A stretch of DNA of 36,278 nt from Bacteroidales bacterium (GTDB taxonomy: Bacteria; Bacteroidota; Bacteroidia; Bacteroidales; CAIWKO01), in contig JAGNBV010000019.1 in assembly GCA_018004645.1 (NCBI GenBank), forward strand, positions 1 through 36,278. The letters are read 5' to 3'. Shown here one piece after another: positions 1 through 8,349 of this stretch. Numbering within the stretch: the stretch's first letter is position 1; each line of letters opens with the position of its first letter. The position numbers and the translations under genes are program-made. The notes under the pieces were generated by a model. That model did not search any database, had not been told where the DNA came from, and saw nothing but the letters and a program-made list of their open reading frames with translations.

Positions 1-1
1 T

Positions 2-166
2 AAAGGAGTTTTTAAAACTTTTGCCTCCATTGATCTTCAGAATATGACGATCAGGGGTATTGAAAGTGCTTCGCTTCTTTCGTCTTCTGTTTCGCATTTT
101 AGTGAAGGAGGTGAAATGTTTTATAAGGCTAATGGCAGTACATTGATGATATATAAAGTAAAATAG
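2..166 (+). CDS. C-terminal fragment of an unidentified protein
   Basis: An open frame enters from the left edge and runs 54 codons to a TAG stop. The fragment ends in the residues STLMIYKVK and shows no recognisable motif. It is treated as coding because the frame is open from the edge and a strong terminator follows the stop by about 20 nt. The short, polar, beta-prone sequence would fit the end of a secreted or surface protein, but no family can be named. Its start lies outside the window. Confidence 0.5.
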   Translation, partial: KGVFKTFASIDLQNMTIRGIESASLLSSSVSHFSEGGEMFYKANGSTLMIYKVK

Positions 167-187
167 AGATATTATAAAAGGAATAGG

Positions 188-223
188 AAAATGAGGGAAC
201 AAAACTGTTTCCTCATTTTTTTT
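188..223. terminator. Strong intrinsic terminator between convergent genes
   Basis: A 14-bp stem (188-201 with 206-219, one G-U pair) closes on a 4-nt AAAC loop and is followed on the plus strand by a T-run to 223. On the minus strand the A-rich left arm also supplies a short U-run. It sits between the plus-strand gene ending at 166 and the minus-strand gene ending at 245, so it probably serves both. Confidence 0.85.
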
Positions 224-244
224 GCATTTACCCCGCCGGTTTTT

Positions 245-1663
245 TTACTTCAATTCCAGCAAAACAACATTTTCCACATGATGTGTGTGCGGAAACATGT
301 CAACGGGTTGAATGATTTTTAACTGGTATTGTGTGCACAATAAGGCCAGGTCGCGGGCCTGGGTTGCAGGGTTGCAGCTTACGTAAACAATGCGCTCGGG
401 TTTAATTTGCAGTATCTGCTCAACTACTGCAGGGTGCATTCCGCTTCGCGGCGGATCGGTGATGATAATATCGGGTTTACCGTGCTGTTGGACAAATTCC
501 GTATTCAGGGTTTTTGCAATATCGCCGGCAATAAAAGTAGTGTTAGTAATATTATTGAGTTTCGCGTTGATTTTGGCATCGGCCACAGCCGATTCAATAT
601 ATTCAATGCCAACTACTTTTGAGGATTCCAATGCCACAAAGTTGGCAATGGTGCCGGTGCCGGTGTACAGGTCGTAGATGGTTTTTTTCCTGGTATCTCC
701 GGCAAATTCTTTGATGATATTATACATGTTCAGCGCCTGCCGGCTGTTGGTCTGGAAAAACGAAACCGGCCCGATACGGAAGCGCAGGCTGCCCAGCACT
801 TCTTCAATATAAGGTTTCCCATGATAACATTGTATTTCCAGGTCGTTGATGATATCATTATGCTTAGTATTTACGACATACATCAATGATGTAAGTGCCG
901 GAAAAATTTCCAGGATATAATCCAGTACTTTATTTTGATTTTTTTCATCTTCTTCACCAAAGACTACTATGGCCATAGTTTCGTCGATGGTGGAGTTTCT
1001 TATCAGCAGGTTGCGCATAAAACCGGTATGCTTGCGGGGGTTGTAAAAAGTAAGGCCGTTGGCGATACAAAATTCCTTAAGCCGGTTTCTTATGATATTG
1101 GTTGGCTCGTCCTGCAAATAGCAGGTTTCGATGTCTAGCACGCGGTCGAAATGCCTGGGGATATGAAAACCCAGGGCGTTCATATCCATAGTGTCGCGGC
1201 TGCCCGACTGCATGTCTTCATCGGTGAGCCAGCGGTAATCCGAAAAAGTGTATTCCAGTTTGTTGCGGTAGCAGGTTTGCAGCGGTGAGGCGAGGATAGG
1301 GCGGATATCCGGTATGGTGATATGGCCGATACGGGTAAAATTATCTGCCACCTGTTTTTGTTTATAAAACAACTGGTGTTCGTATTGCATCTGTTGCCAT
1401 TTGCAGCCGCCGCACATTCCAAAATGTTTGCAAAACGGTTCGGTACGTTTTTCGGATAAGCGGTGATATTGCACAACCTTGCTTTCAGCAAAGGATTTCT
1501 TTTTTCTGGTTAGCTGTATGTCCACAATATCGCCTGGAATCGCGTTGTCAACAAAGACTACCAGGTTTTCGGTTTTGCCTATGGCTTTGCCTTCGGCGCC
1601 GGCATCGGTAATCTCTACCTGTTGCAGCACCTGTGGTGTAAAATTTTTTTTCGCTTTTCTCAC
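245..1663 (-). CDS. rlmD: 23S rRNA (uracil-5-)-methyltransferase RlmD
   Basis: SAM-dependent methyltransferase of the RumA/RlmD family, expected to methylate a uridine of 23S rRNA in the cytoplasm. Residues about 7-66 form a TRAM RNA-binding domain. Cys78, Cys84, Cys87 and Cys181 fit the iron-sulfur cluster ligands. The C-terminal Rossmann part holds the DPPRSGMH motif, the nucleophile Cys430 in VSCNP, and a terminal HHVENVVLLE where Glu464 is the likely general base. Length (472 aa) is normal. The longest frame opens with TTG at 1672, inside an AT-rich repeat; I prefer the GTG at 1663, which gives the usual short basic MRKAKK start. The exact target base (U747, U1939 or both) cannot be told from sequence. 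Confidence 0.92.
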   Translation of the reverse strand: MRKAKKNFTPQVLQQVEITDAGAEGKAIGKTENLVVFVDNAIPGDIVDIQLTRKKKSFAESKVVQYHRLSEKRTEPFCKHFGMCGGCKWQQMQYEHQLFYKQKQVADNFTRIGHITIPDIRPILASPLQTCYRNKLEYTFSDYRWLTDEDMQSGSRDTMDMNALGFHIPRHFDRVLDIETCYLQDEPTNIIRNRLKEFCIANGLTFYNPRKHTGFMRNLLIRNSTIDETMAIVVFGEEDEKNQNKVLDYILEIFPALTSLMYVVNTKHNDIINDLEIQCYHGKPYIEEVLGSLRFRIGPVSFFQTNSRQALNMYNIIKEFAGDTRKKTIYDLYTGTGTIANFVALESSKVVGIEYIESAVADAKINAKLNNITNTTFIAGDIAKTLNTEFVQQHGKPDIIITDPPRSGMHPAVVEQILQIKPERIVYVSCNPATQARDLALLCTQYQLKIIQPVDMFPHTHHVENVVLLELK

Positions 1664-1823
1664 TATTATCAATTATCAATTAACAATGAACAATTATCTG
1701 TGAACAACAACCAATGATTTATGATTATGGCCACTTTCCACTTTATACTTTCAACTTTTAACTTTTAACTTTCAACTTGCCACTTTCCACTTTCCACTTT
1801 CCACTTGCTACTTCCCTCTTCCC
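1664..1823. repeat. Low-complexity heptamer repeats between rlmD and the GWxTD gene
   Basis: From about 1664 to 1710 the sequence is an AT-rich degenerate repeat of CAATTAT/CAATTAA units. From 1731 to about 1821 it becomes a pyrimidine-rich array of variants of ACTTTCA, TCAACTT and CACTTTC, the last in several perfect consecutive copies near 1780-1804. Units are contiguous with no spacers, so this is not CRISPR. It begins right after the GWxTD gene stop and ends at the rlmD start. Such arrays are familiar between genes in Bacteroidota; no function is visible. Confidence 0.75.
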
Positions 1824-3077
1824 TTATTTCCTCCAGGCTTCCACCGCACTGTACCACACATCTTTATATTCCGGACTGCGTTCCAGGGTATAGTCGTTTT
1901 CTGTAAAAGGATTTAAGGTCTTATTAAAATCGAGAGTCATGGATAAAATGTTGCGGTCCTCGCCATAATTCCATGTTTCGAGATAGGGTGATCTGTACAC
2001 GCTGTTAGGCTGACCGAAGATGATATAAATCATGCCCCGGTCGGTTTTCCATCCCTCGGTGCCGGACGAAAAAAAACGGTTGGCATCCTGCACCCTGTTA
2101 TAAAAAATTCTGATTAGTTCCTTGGCCCTTTCGGCGTTACCGGCTTTGTCGAGCCAGAAATTATCGATAGCTGATTTGGTATTCTTCATCATCAGCAGGT
2201 CGTTAAACTCGCTTTTGGTTGTGATATAGCGCAACGGCCCGAGCATCTCGCGGGCGCTGGTAATCTGGGGAAACTCATCTGCAAACCTGAAAAGAGTAAA
2301 GCCGTCTTTAATGCTGGTATCTGTTTGAAAATGATAGATGCCTCTTTTCTTCAGGTTCAGAGGCAACGAACAGCCATCGGTCAAATCGATTACAAAAACG
2401 CTGTCGGCTTTAAATGACAATGGCTTAGCGTTGATAACAGTGAAGGGTGGTGCGGCGGCTTCGCCAATTGGTCGGTAATACCTCACAAACAGTTTATAGA
2501 CTTCTTTTTCCCTTAAAAAAATTCTGAAATATTGCTTGCTGCTGAGGTAGTTTTCAAGTAACGGGCAATTGTTTTTGTCACGGATAATAAAATTATTTCT
2601 GTTATAAACATTGTTTTTGTTTATATTCAGATAATTGGTGGTGGAGAATTTTTTATTGATATCGGCAAGGGTGAATGAAAGGATATAATTGTCCGGTTCT
2701 TTTATCATGAGCGTCAGACTATCGGTTATGTCGATATTTTTAGAGTAATTCAACGAGTCGGTAAACACAAATGATGCTGAATCGAGAACCTTTTTAATAT
2801 CGTTGGCATTAAACAGTTTGTAATTTATCAGGTAGTTGGCATAAAAATGGTTTTTCTTCATATCTTTTTGAAAAAACAAGCCTTCGGTGTTGAATTGATA
2901 ATAAATCCGTGTGCTGTCATTGCTGATATGGTTAGCGAAGAGGTTCACATTGAGTTTCCTCGATTCATCCTGGTAATTGGCTGTAATATTGGTAGAGCTC
3001 ATGTTGGAAGGGTTATAGCATCCGCAAATCATCAAGGCCAACAAAAGGAATACTGATTGACAACCTTTTATATTCAT
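1824..3077 (-). CDS. GWxTD-domain lipoprotein
   Basis: A 417-residue putative lipoprotein. The N-terminus has a basic start, a hydrophobic stretch and a lipobox LMICGC, so Cys20 is probably lipidated. The C-terminal region holds the GWxTD motif (GWKTD, residues 342-346) followed by RGMIYIIFGQPN, the hallmark of this Bacteroidota-enriched domain. The middle, about residues 30-270, is rich in beta-forming residues with no named domain. The start ATG overlaps the rmuC stop by 4 bp (ATGA), so the two are translationally coupled, with rmuC first. GWxTD proteins occur in envelope contexts but their biochemical role is not established. Family assignment is secure; function is unknown. Confidence 0.85.
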   Translation of the reverse strand: MNIKGCQSVFLLLALMICGCYNPSNMSSTNITANYQDESRKLNVNLFANHISNDSTRIYYQFNTEGLFFQKDMKKNHFYANYLINYKLFNANDIKKVLDSASFVFTDSLNYSKNIDITDSLTLMIKEPDNYILSFTLADINKKFSTTNYLNINKNNVYNRNNFIIRDKNNCPLLENYLSSKQYFRIFLREKEVYKLFVRYYRPIGEAAAPPFTVINAKPLSFKADSVFVIDLTDGCSLPLNLKKRGIYHFQTDTSIKDGFTLFRFADEFPQITSAREMLGPLRYITTKSEFNDLLMMKNTKSAIDNFWLDKAGNAERAKELIRIFYNRVQDANRFFSSGTEGWKTDRGMIYIIFGQPNSVYRSPYLETWNYGEDRNILSMTLDFNKTLNPFTENDYTLERSPEYKDVWYSAVEAWRK

Positions 3078-4447
3078 AGGATTTCGGTGTTTTCGTTTAG
3101 GAAATTGCCGGGCTTATGGTCCACCGGCAGATTTTTATTGTTTTTTGCACCAAGCAGCCTCAGTTTTTCGACTTTGCTGACCAGGTTTCCGCTGCCGCTA
3201 TAAAGCTTTTTGTTGGCTTCCTGGTATGTTTTCTGAACGGTATCTAATTGTGTTCCCAGTTTCTTAAGGTCTTCAATCAATCCTACAAATTTGTCGTACA
3301 GTTTTCCGCCTTCACTGGCTATTTCTATGGCATTCTGGGTTTGTTTTTCATGCTTCCAGATCGATTCTATGGTGCGCAGGGTGGCAAGCAGGGTAGAAGG
3401 ACTAACCATAACAACTTTTTTGTCCCAGGCAAAATTGAACAGGTCTATATCCTGTTGTATCGCCATACTGAAGGATGATTCAATAGGCAGAAACATCAGC
3501 ACAAAGTCGGGAGTGTTAATGCCGGCGGTGTTGGCATAGCTTTTCTCGCTCAATCCCCTGATATGGTTTTTCAGCGATTCAATATGAAGTTTTGCGTAGC
3601 GGTCTTTTTCATCGGCAGTATCGGCGTTGACAAACTTCTCATAAGCAATCAGGGAAACCTTAGAGTCGATGATGATATGTTTATTGTCCGGAAGTTTTAC
3701 CACCACATCAGGCCTTATCATTTCGCCGTGTTCGTTGCGGTAGGTGGCTTGTGTTTCGTATTCTTCTCCTTTGTTCAGTCCCGAACGTTCCAGGATGCGT
3801 TCCAGGACTATTTCGCCCCAGTTGCCTTGTTTTTTGGTGTCGCCTTTCAGGGCTTTGGTCAGGTTGCGGGCTTCTTCCGATATGTTGATATTCAGATCCT
3901 GCAGTTTTTTCAGCTCGGCTTTCAGGTCGGTCTGGTCGCGCAGGGTGTTTTTATACGTTTCATCCACCTGCCTTTCGAACGTGATAAGTTTTTCTTTCAG
4001 CGGGTTTAGGATGTCGGCAATATTTTTTTGATTGGTGGCTGAAAAATCAAGGGTATTCTTCGTGAGGATTTTGGTGGCGAGGTTTTCAAAGGCATCGGTG
4101 AACTTATTCTGTAAATCTTCTATTTCCGATTTTTGCGATGTTAATTTATCCTGAAGTGTTTTTATTTGTTCTTCCGAGCGGGATAGCTGTGCTGTCAAAC
4201 TTAATTTGCCGGCACGTTCTTCGGCTAGTTCTTTTACCGCTTTGTCAAGGTTTTTGGTAAGGCCCGAAATATTATCGTCAAGACGGCCTGCAAGGCTCGA
4301 CAGTTCTGCTTCTTTTTTTATCAAAGCGGTTTCCATAGCGGACTTTTCCTGTATTACCCTGGAGTATTTTGGGTTGAAAATCAGCCAGGCAAGGCCAAGT
4401 CCGGCAATAAAAGCTATAGCTACAGAAAGTATGATGGTAACAATCAT
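3074..4447 (-). CDS. rmuC: RmuC-family DNA recombination protein
   Basis: A 457-residue RmuC homologue. In E. coli rmuC limits recombination between short inverted repeats; the fold is nuclease-like. Residues 1-24 form one membrane helix ending in LAWLIFNPKYS. Residues about 30-130 are a charged heptad-rich coiled coil, and the RmuC domain covers about 150-430, with recognisable stretches such as KKQGNWGEIVLERILERSG, VKLPDNKHIIIDSKVSL and FLPIESSFSMAI. Length is typical. The stop overlaps the start of the GWxTD lipoprotein by 4 bp, so they are co-transcribed. A 62-bp gap separates it from the upstream metallophosphoesterase. Confidence 0.9.
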   Translation of the reverse strand: MIVTIILSVAIAFIAGLGLAWLIFNPKYSRVIQEKSAMETALIKKEAELSSLAGRLDDNISGLTKNLDKAVKELAEERAGKLSLTAQLSRSEEQIKTLQDKLTSQKSEIEDLQNKFTDAFENLATKILTKNTLDFSATNQKNIADILNPLKEKLITFERQVDETYKNTLRDQTDLKAELKKLQDLNINISEEARNLTKALKGDTKKQGNWGEIVLERILERSGLNKGEEYETQATYRNEHGEMIRPDVVVKLPDNKHIIIDSKVSLIAYEKFVNADTADEKDRYAKLHIESLKNHIRGLSEKSYANTAGINTPDFVLMFLPIESSFSMAIQQDIDLFNFAWDKKVVMVSPSTLLATLRTIESIWKHEKQTQNAIEIASEGGKLYDKFVGLIEDLKKLGTQLDTVQKTYQEANKKLYSGSGNLVSKVEKLRLLGAKNNKNLPVDHKPGNFLNENTEIL

Positions 4448-4509
4448 CCTGAAAAAATATTTACTCTGTAAATTTACTGAATATTTTTTTCATCACATCG
4501 TGGTGGGGC

Positions 4510-5748
4510 TTATTTTGTGCGATGCAACACTATCACGGTAATTTCTGGCCGGCTGCCTATTCTTCCGTGAAAACCGCTGTATCCCAGGCCCGGGTTGACA
4601 TATAATTTCTGGTTAACGGATCCGTAAGCGCCATACCAGTATTTATTGATAAACTGGCTGGGACTGAAACGAAAGAACTTGGTAATAATAGCTATTTGCA
4701 TCGCATGTGTATGGCCCGATAAGGTCATTTGGATGTTTGTTTTATCTTTGACCTCCATACTCCAATGGTTGGGATCGTGTGACAGCAAAATCTTAAAATC
4801 ATTCGGACTGGTATAGGACAGGGCTTTTTTCAGGTTGCCGGTTTTTTTAAAGGGAAACATCCCGAAATTATTGACTCCTATAAGCGTAATAGAGTCGCCA
4901 TTTTTATAAATATGGCAGGCTGAATCAATAAGCACATGAAAACCTGTTTCTTTTTCTCTCCTGATAATGTTAGCGTTGATGGCTTCGAGATTGGGAGGAT
5001 CTTTCATTTTGAAATAATCTCCAATATCATGATTGCCCAATATGGCAAATTTGCCATAGGGTGGATTAATAGCATTAAAATCTTCCTGGTAGGGCAATAA
5101 TTCGGTATCGGTTACATTTATCATATCGCCGGTCATTACCAGCATATCCGGTGAAAGTTCTCTGATAGTTTTCAGGTATTCCTTCACGATAGCATCATCG
5201 GTAAACGTGCCCAGGTGCAAATCCGAAATTTGAACGATTCGGAATCCATCAAAACCTGCCGGTAACTGACTGAAATAAAAATCTTCTTTCTGAATCTTTA
5301 CTCGGGTTTTCTCAAATACAAAACCATCAATGCAAAAAGCCAGCATGATTATCATCAATAGCGATGCGGCGACATATATCGTGCGGCCTTGTTTTTTTGT
5401 CTTGCCAATTGCTTTTTTCCGCCGGAAAAAAGATACGGAATACCGGCTGATATCATAGATCATCAGTACAAGTGCCGCGGCTGCTTTGGGTATATAAACC
5501 AGAATAAACGCACTCAGGGGGAAAAAAAGCTGACGGTATTTCACAGGATCATCCAGCGGAGCTCCAACAATCAAATAACACCCGCCTTCAAACAGGATAA
5601 AAAGTAAAGCAAAACTGATGACAATAAATTTCAGGATTGTCTTTTTCTTTTCATTTTTTATGAAAAGGATTTTAAGCAGCCTGTAAAAATATAATTCGGA
5701 TACGAGAATTACCAGGCTAACAACTAATACTCTGATTAATAAATTCAT
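4510..5748 (-). CDS. Membrane-anchored metallophosphoesterase (YkuE-like)
   Basis: A 412-residue calcineurin-like phosphoesterase with a membrane N-terminus. Four hydrophobic helices lie at about 1-28, 39-63, 73-98 and 123-142. The catalytic domain follows: DLH at 176-178, GD at 207-208, GNHD at 238-241, a SHDP motif, and GHTH at 345-348, which together supply the two-metal site. This arrangement resembles YkuE/YaeI-type enzymes, some of which act on lipid or cell-wall precursors; the substrate here is unknown. The ATG comes immediately after a T-run and hairpin (5752-5780). There is no other in-frame start nearby, so the start is fixed although the leader is unusual. Confidence 0.88.
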   Translation of the reverse strand: MNLLIRVLVVSLVILVSELYFYRLLKILFIKNEKKKTILKFIVISFALLFILFEGGCYLIVGAPLDDPVKYRQLFFPLSAFILVYIPKAAAALVLMIYDISRYSVSFFRRKKAIGKTKKQGRTIYVAASLLMIIMLAFCIDGFVFEKTRVKIQKEDFYFSQLPAGFDGFRIVQISDLHLGTFTDDAIVKEYLKTIRELSPDMLVMTGDMINVTDTELLPYQEDFNAINPPYGKFAILGNHDIGDYFKMKDPPNLEAINANIIRREKETGFHVLIDSACHIYKNGDSITLIGVNNFGMFPFKKTGNLKKALSYTSPNDFKILLSHDPNHWSMEVKDKTNIQMTLSGHTHAMQIAIITKFFRFSPSQFINKYWYGAYGSVNQKLYVNPGLGYSGFHGRIGSRPEITVIVLHRTK

Positions 5749-5751
5749 AAA

Positions 5752-5780
5752 AAAAGCAGTTACTTAAGGTAACTGCTTTT
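5752..5780 (-). terminator. Hairpin terminating the gene at 5800 and abutting the next start codon
   Basis: A perfect 12-bp stem (5752-5763 with 5769-5780) with a 5-nt loop is followed on the minus strand by a U-run that runs straight into the ATG of the metallophosphoesterase at 5748. It is placed to terminate the secreted-protein gene ending at 5800. It could also be the 5' leader of the phosphoesterase, because a perfect TAnnTTTG box lies just upstream of it at 5781-5788. Confidence 0.8.
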
Positions 5781-5788
5781 CAAATGTA
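5781..5788 (-). promoter_or_regulatory. Candidate -7 box for the metallophosphoesterase
   Basis: TACATTTG on the minus strand matches the Bacteroidota -7 consensus TAnnTTTG. Transcription would start at or just inside the hairpin 5752-5780. No good TTTG -33 element is visible at the expected distance, so support is partial. It overlaps a 16-nt AT palindrome (5787-5802) that includes the stop of the upstream gene. Confidence 0.4.
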
Positions 5789-5799
5789 AGAAAAATTTC

Positions 5800-8271
5800 T
5801 TATTTATTCAGAATAATTTTTCGTGAAATGGTATTGTCACTGCTTTGCAGTTTCACAAAGTAGATGCCGTTTTCTTTATCACGCAGATTGAGTGTATAAA
5901 GGTTGTTTCCGGCTTTTAACGAGAGCACATCAGCGAATATTTCCTGACCAACCATATTTACTACACTGAGGTTGATAGTATTATCCGATGTCATAGGTAT
6001 TGCCACGTTGACATGGCCATTGGTTGAAGGATTTGGATAAATGCTTACATTTCCAATGGACGCAACCTGGTCGATGCCTGAGAGGTCTTTGGTGGTAAAT
6101 TTATAAGCAGGGCTCCATGAACTTGTGTCCGCAGAGGTGAGGGCGCGCATACTCCAGTAGTAGGTGGTGTTCTGTTGCAACGAATTGAACATGGTGTCGG
6201 CATAATGGACGATAATAGGGTTGTTGTCTATTGTGTCATCAGGCATATAGTTCCCGTTATATGAAAAGTAAACCGGGTTTGAGAAGGTGGAATCGGTGTC
6301 TAATCTCATGGCATAACTTTCGATATATGTTATTTTTACCCATTCGAATATCGTCATAACATCAACATTCACGGCATTGTTGGCAGGAGCAACCAGTTCT
6401 ACGGTAGCTGCGGTGGTAAAATTCCATACATCCGACCACTGTGAACTTCCGAAACTGTTGACACCTCTTGCTTTCCAGAAATATTCCTGGCCAAATTTCA
6501 GTGTGTCGGGAGCTTTTCTTATCAACGTATCGTAAGGCGAAATAACTTTAATGGTATTGTATGCGGAGTCAATCACCGTATACATAACGTCAGAAAACAG
6601 CGAATCTGTAGCTAAAGCATATTCATAGTGTTTTGATCCGACACTTTGCCATTGCAGGAAAGTAACGGGAGATAAGTCAACGGATGCAGTAGCTGGGGAG
6701 TGGAGACCGATGCTGTCGATGGTGCTGAAATTACGTATCAGTGACCAATCTGAGGTATCAGACTGATGCATGGCCCTCATTCTCATGTGATAATTATTAC
6801 CAAAGTCAAGTTCTTTAGTAAAAGCCTTGGTTTTGTTGCTGGCTACTGTACCTGTAACAAATAACGGGCTATTAAATGCAAGAGTAGTGTCGATTTCATA
6901 TTCATAAGCTGTAATTCCGGTTATGGCACTCCATTCAAAGTACAATTCCACGTTACGATTAGTTATATTATTGGCCGGTTTTGTGATAGTAACGGTTTTT
7001 ATAACATTGAATTTATTAATGTTTGACCATCCCGATGAATCTGTCATACTATAATTGAATGCTTTAACTCTCCAGTAATACCTGGTGTCAAATGACAGTT
7101 GGTCCGCATTGACGGCCGAAAGATTGGAGGTGTAAGTTTTTACAGTACTAAAAAGACTATCAGTGCTCACCTGAACTTTGTAGTGGAAACCTGCGGGAAC
7201 TGCAGTCCATGATAACAGTACATCCGGCATTTTGGAGTTGCTGCTGTTGGCAGGATCGGTGAGAGTAGGTGCAAACATGTTGGTTACATCAACATAAACG
7301 GTTGCGGTGGAAGTTTCGCCATCGATGTCGGAAATAGTATAAGTAAAACTATCGGGGCCAGAATAAGATGATCCGGGTGTATACACGACTTTATCATCCA
7401 CCGGGTTGTTGGGAGTATTGTTGTTATTTATACTGGTGCTCCCGTGAGCTCCGTTAGTAGCAGTAATAGCGCCTGCATAAGGGACATCTCCAAAATTGTC
7501 GTTGTATAATACATTAATGGTTACCGGAGTGTATGAGTTGGTGTAAGCATAATCATTGTTAGTTACAGGCAGGCCGGCATCATTCACCGGGGTAATGGTA
7601 ATATAAACGGATGCTGTGTTAGTTGCTGATGGGAGCGGAGTGCCATCGTCGCCGATGCGGTATGTAAAAGAATCATTACCATAGTAGTTTGCATTGGGGG
7701 TGTAAGTAATTATTCCGGTAAGGATGTCAACTGTTGTGGTTCCGTGTAAGGCAGGGTTGACAACAGCAAGTGTGGACAGGTCAAGGTTGCCGTCTATGTC
7801 GGAATCATTGGATATAACATCAATGGCAACGGGTGTGTCTTCAAGTACTGTAGCGCTGTCAGCCAAAGTCACAGGCTGGTCGTTAACCGCGTTTACTACA
7901 ATATATACGAATGCTGTATCGCAATCGCCGTCGATATCGCACAACTGGTAGGTGAGGGTATCGTTACCTGAAAATTCGGGGTTGGGCGTATATTGCAGAG
8001 CGCCGTTGGAATCTATCGTGGCTATCCCGTTTGCGGGACCGCTAATAAGGCTCCAGAAATTTCCGCCGTCAGCACTGATACTATCATTGGTGCCGACAGA
8101 AGTATTCAATACCATATCTTCGTTTACAGTAAATGAATCGTCAAATGCCTGCGGGGAGTCATTCAACAGCGTAATAGCAACATGTTTTGTGCTAGTTTGG
8201 TAAATGGCTGCCGCCGTAAAAACACTTATTATACAGAGGATGGTGGCAATGGTAAAAAATCCCTTTTTCAT
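5800..8271 (-). CDS. T9SS-exported multidomain adhesin-like protein (Ig-like and FN3 domains)
   Basis: An 823-residue secreted protein. Residues 1-26 are a signal peptide. About 40-335 holds three tandem cadherin/Ig-like modules recognisable from VNEDMVLNTSV, VLEDTPVAIDV and TPVTINVLYNDN, each with an SFTY or TLTY strand. About 340-735 holds four fibronectin-III-like units sharing the pattern YxWRVKA / YFWKARGV / YYWSMRAL. The last 80 residues are a type A T9SS sorting domain starting at VSIYPNPSTNG and ending SRKIILNK. It is expected to cross the outer membrane and be anchored or released at the surface, possibly as an adhesin. No catalytic motif is seen. The terminator at 5752-5780 follows it; another at 8313-8342 separates it from the next T9SS gene. 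Confidence 0.85.
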   Translation of the reverse strand: MKKGFFTIATILCIISVFTAAAIYQTSTKHVAITLLNDSPQAFDDSFTVNEDMVLNTSVGTNDSISADGGNFWSLISGPANGIATIDSNGALQYTPNPEFSGNDTLTYQLCDIDGDCDTAFVYIVVNAVNDQPVTLADSATVLEDTPVAIDVISNDSDIDGNLDLSTLAVVNPALHGTTTVDILTGIITYTPNANYYGNDSFTYRIGDDGTPLPSATNTASVYITITPVNDAGLPVTNNDYAYTNSYTPVTINVLYNDNFGDVPYAGAITATNGAHGSTSINNNNTPNNPVDDKVVYTPGSSYSGPDSFTYTISDIDGETSTATVYVDVTNMFAPTLTDPANSSNSKMPDVLLSWTAVPAGFHYKVQVSTDSLFSTVKTYTSNLSAVNADQLSFDTRYYWRVKAFNYSMTDSSGWSNINKFNVIKTVTITKPANNITNRNVELYFEWSAITGITAYEYEIDTTLAFNSPLFVTGTVASNKTKAFTKELDFGNNYHMRMRAMHQSDTSDWSLIRNFSTIDSIGLHSPATASVDLSPVTFLQWQSVGSKHYEYALATDSLFSDVMYTVIDSAYNTIKVISPYDTLIRKAPDTLKFGQEYFWKARGVNSFGSSQWSDVWNFTTAATVELVAPANNAVNVDVMTIFEWVKITYIESYAMRLDTDSTFSNPVYFSYNGNYMPDDTIDNNPIIVHYADTMFNSLQQNTTYYWSMRALTSADTSSWSPAYKFTTKDLSGIDQVASIGNVSIYPNPSTNGHVNVAIPMTSDNTINLSVVNMVGQEIFADVLSLKAGNNLYTLNLRDKENGIYFVKLQSSDNTISRKIILNK

Positions 8272-8312
8272 TGTTAATTATTTTTTATTTGTAAATGTGT
8301 TTGTTTTAGCAA

Positions 8313-8342
8313 AAAGCCCTGGACCTTACGATCCAAGGCTTT
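8313..8342 (-). terminator. Terminator after the Asp-box T9SS gene
   Basis: An 11-bp stem (8313-8323 with 8332-8342, one U-G pair) with an 8-nt loop is followed on the minus strand by a short U-run ending in GC. It lies 8 bp past the stop of the gene at 8350 and about 40 nt before the start of the gene at 8271, so the two cargo genes are probably separate transcripts or are joined only by read-through. Confidence 0.8.
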
Positions 8343-8349
8343 CAATACT

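Noticed and set aside
1731-1821. Possible CRISPR array
   Set aside because: Units are 7 nt, contiguous and degenerate, without spacers or cas genes.
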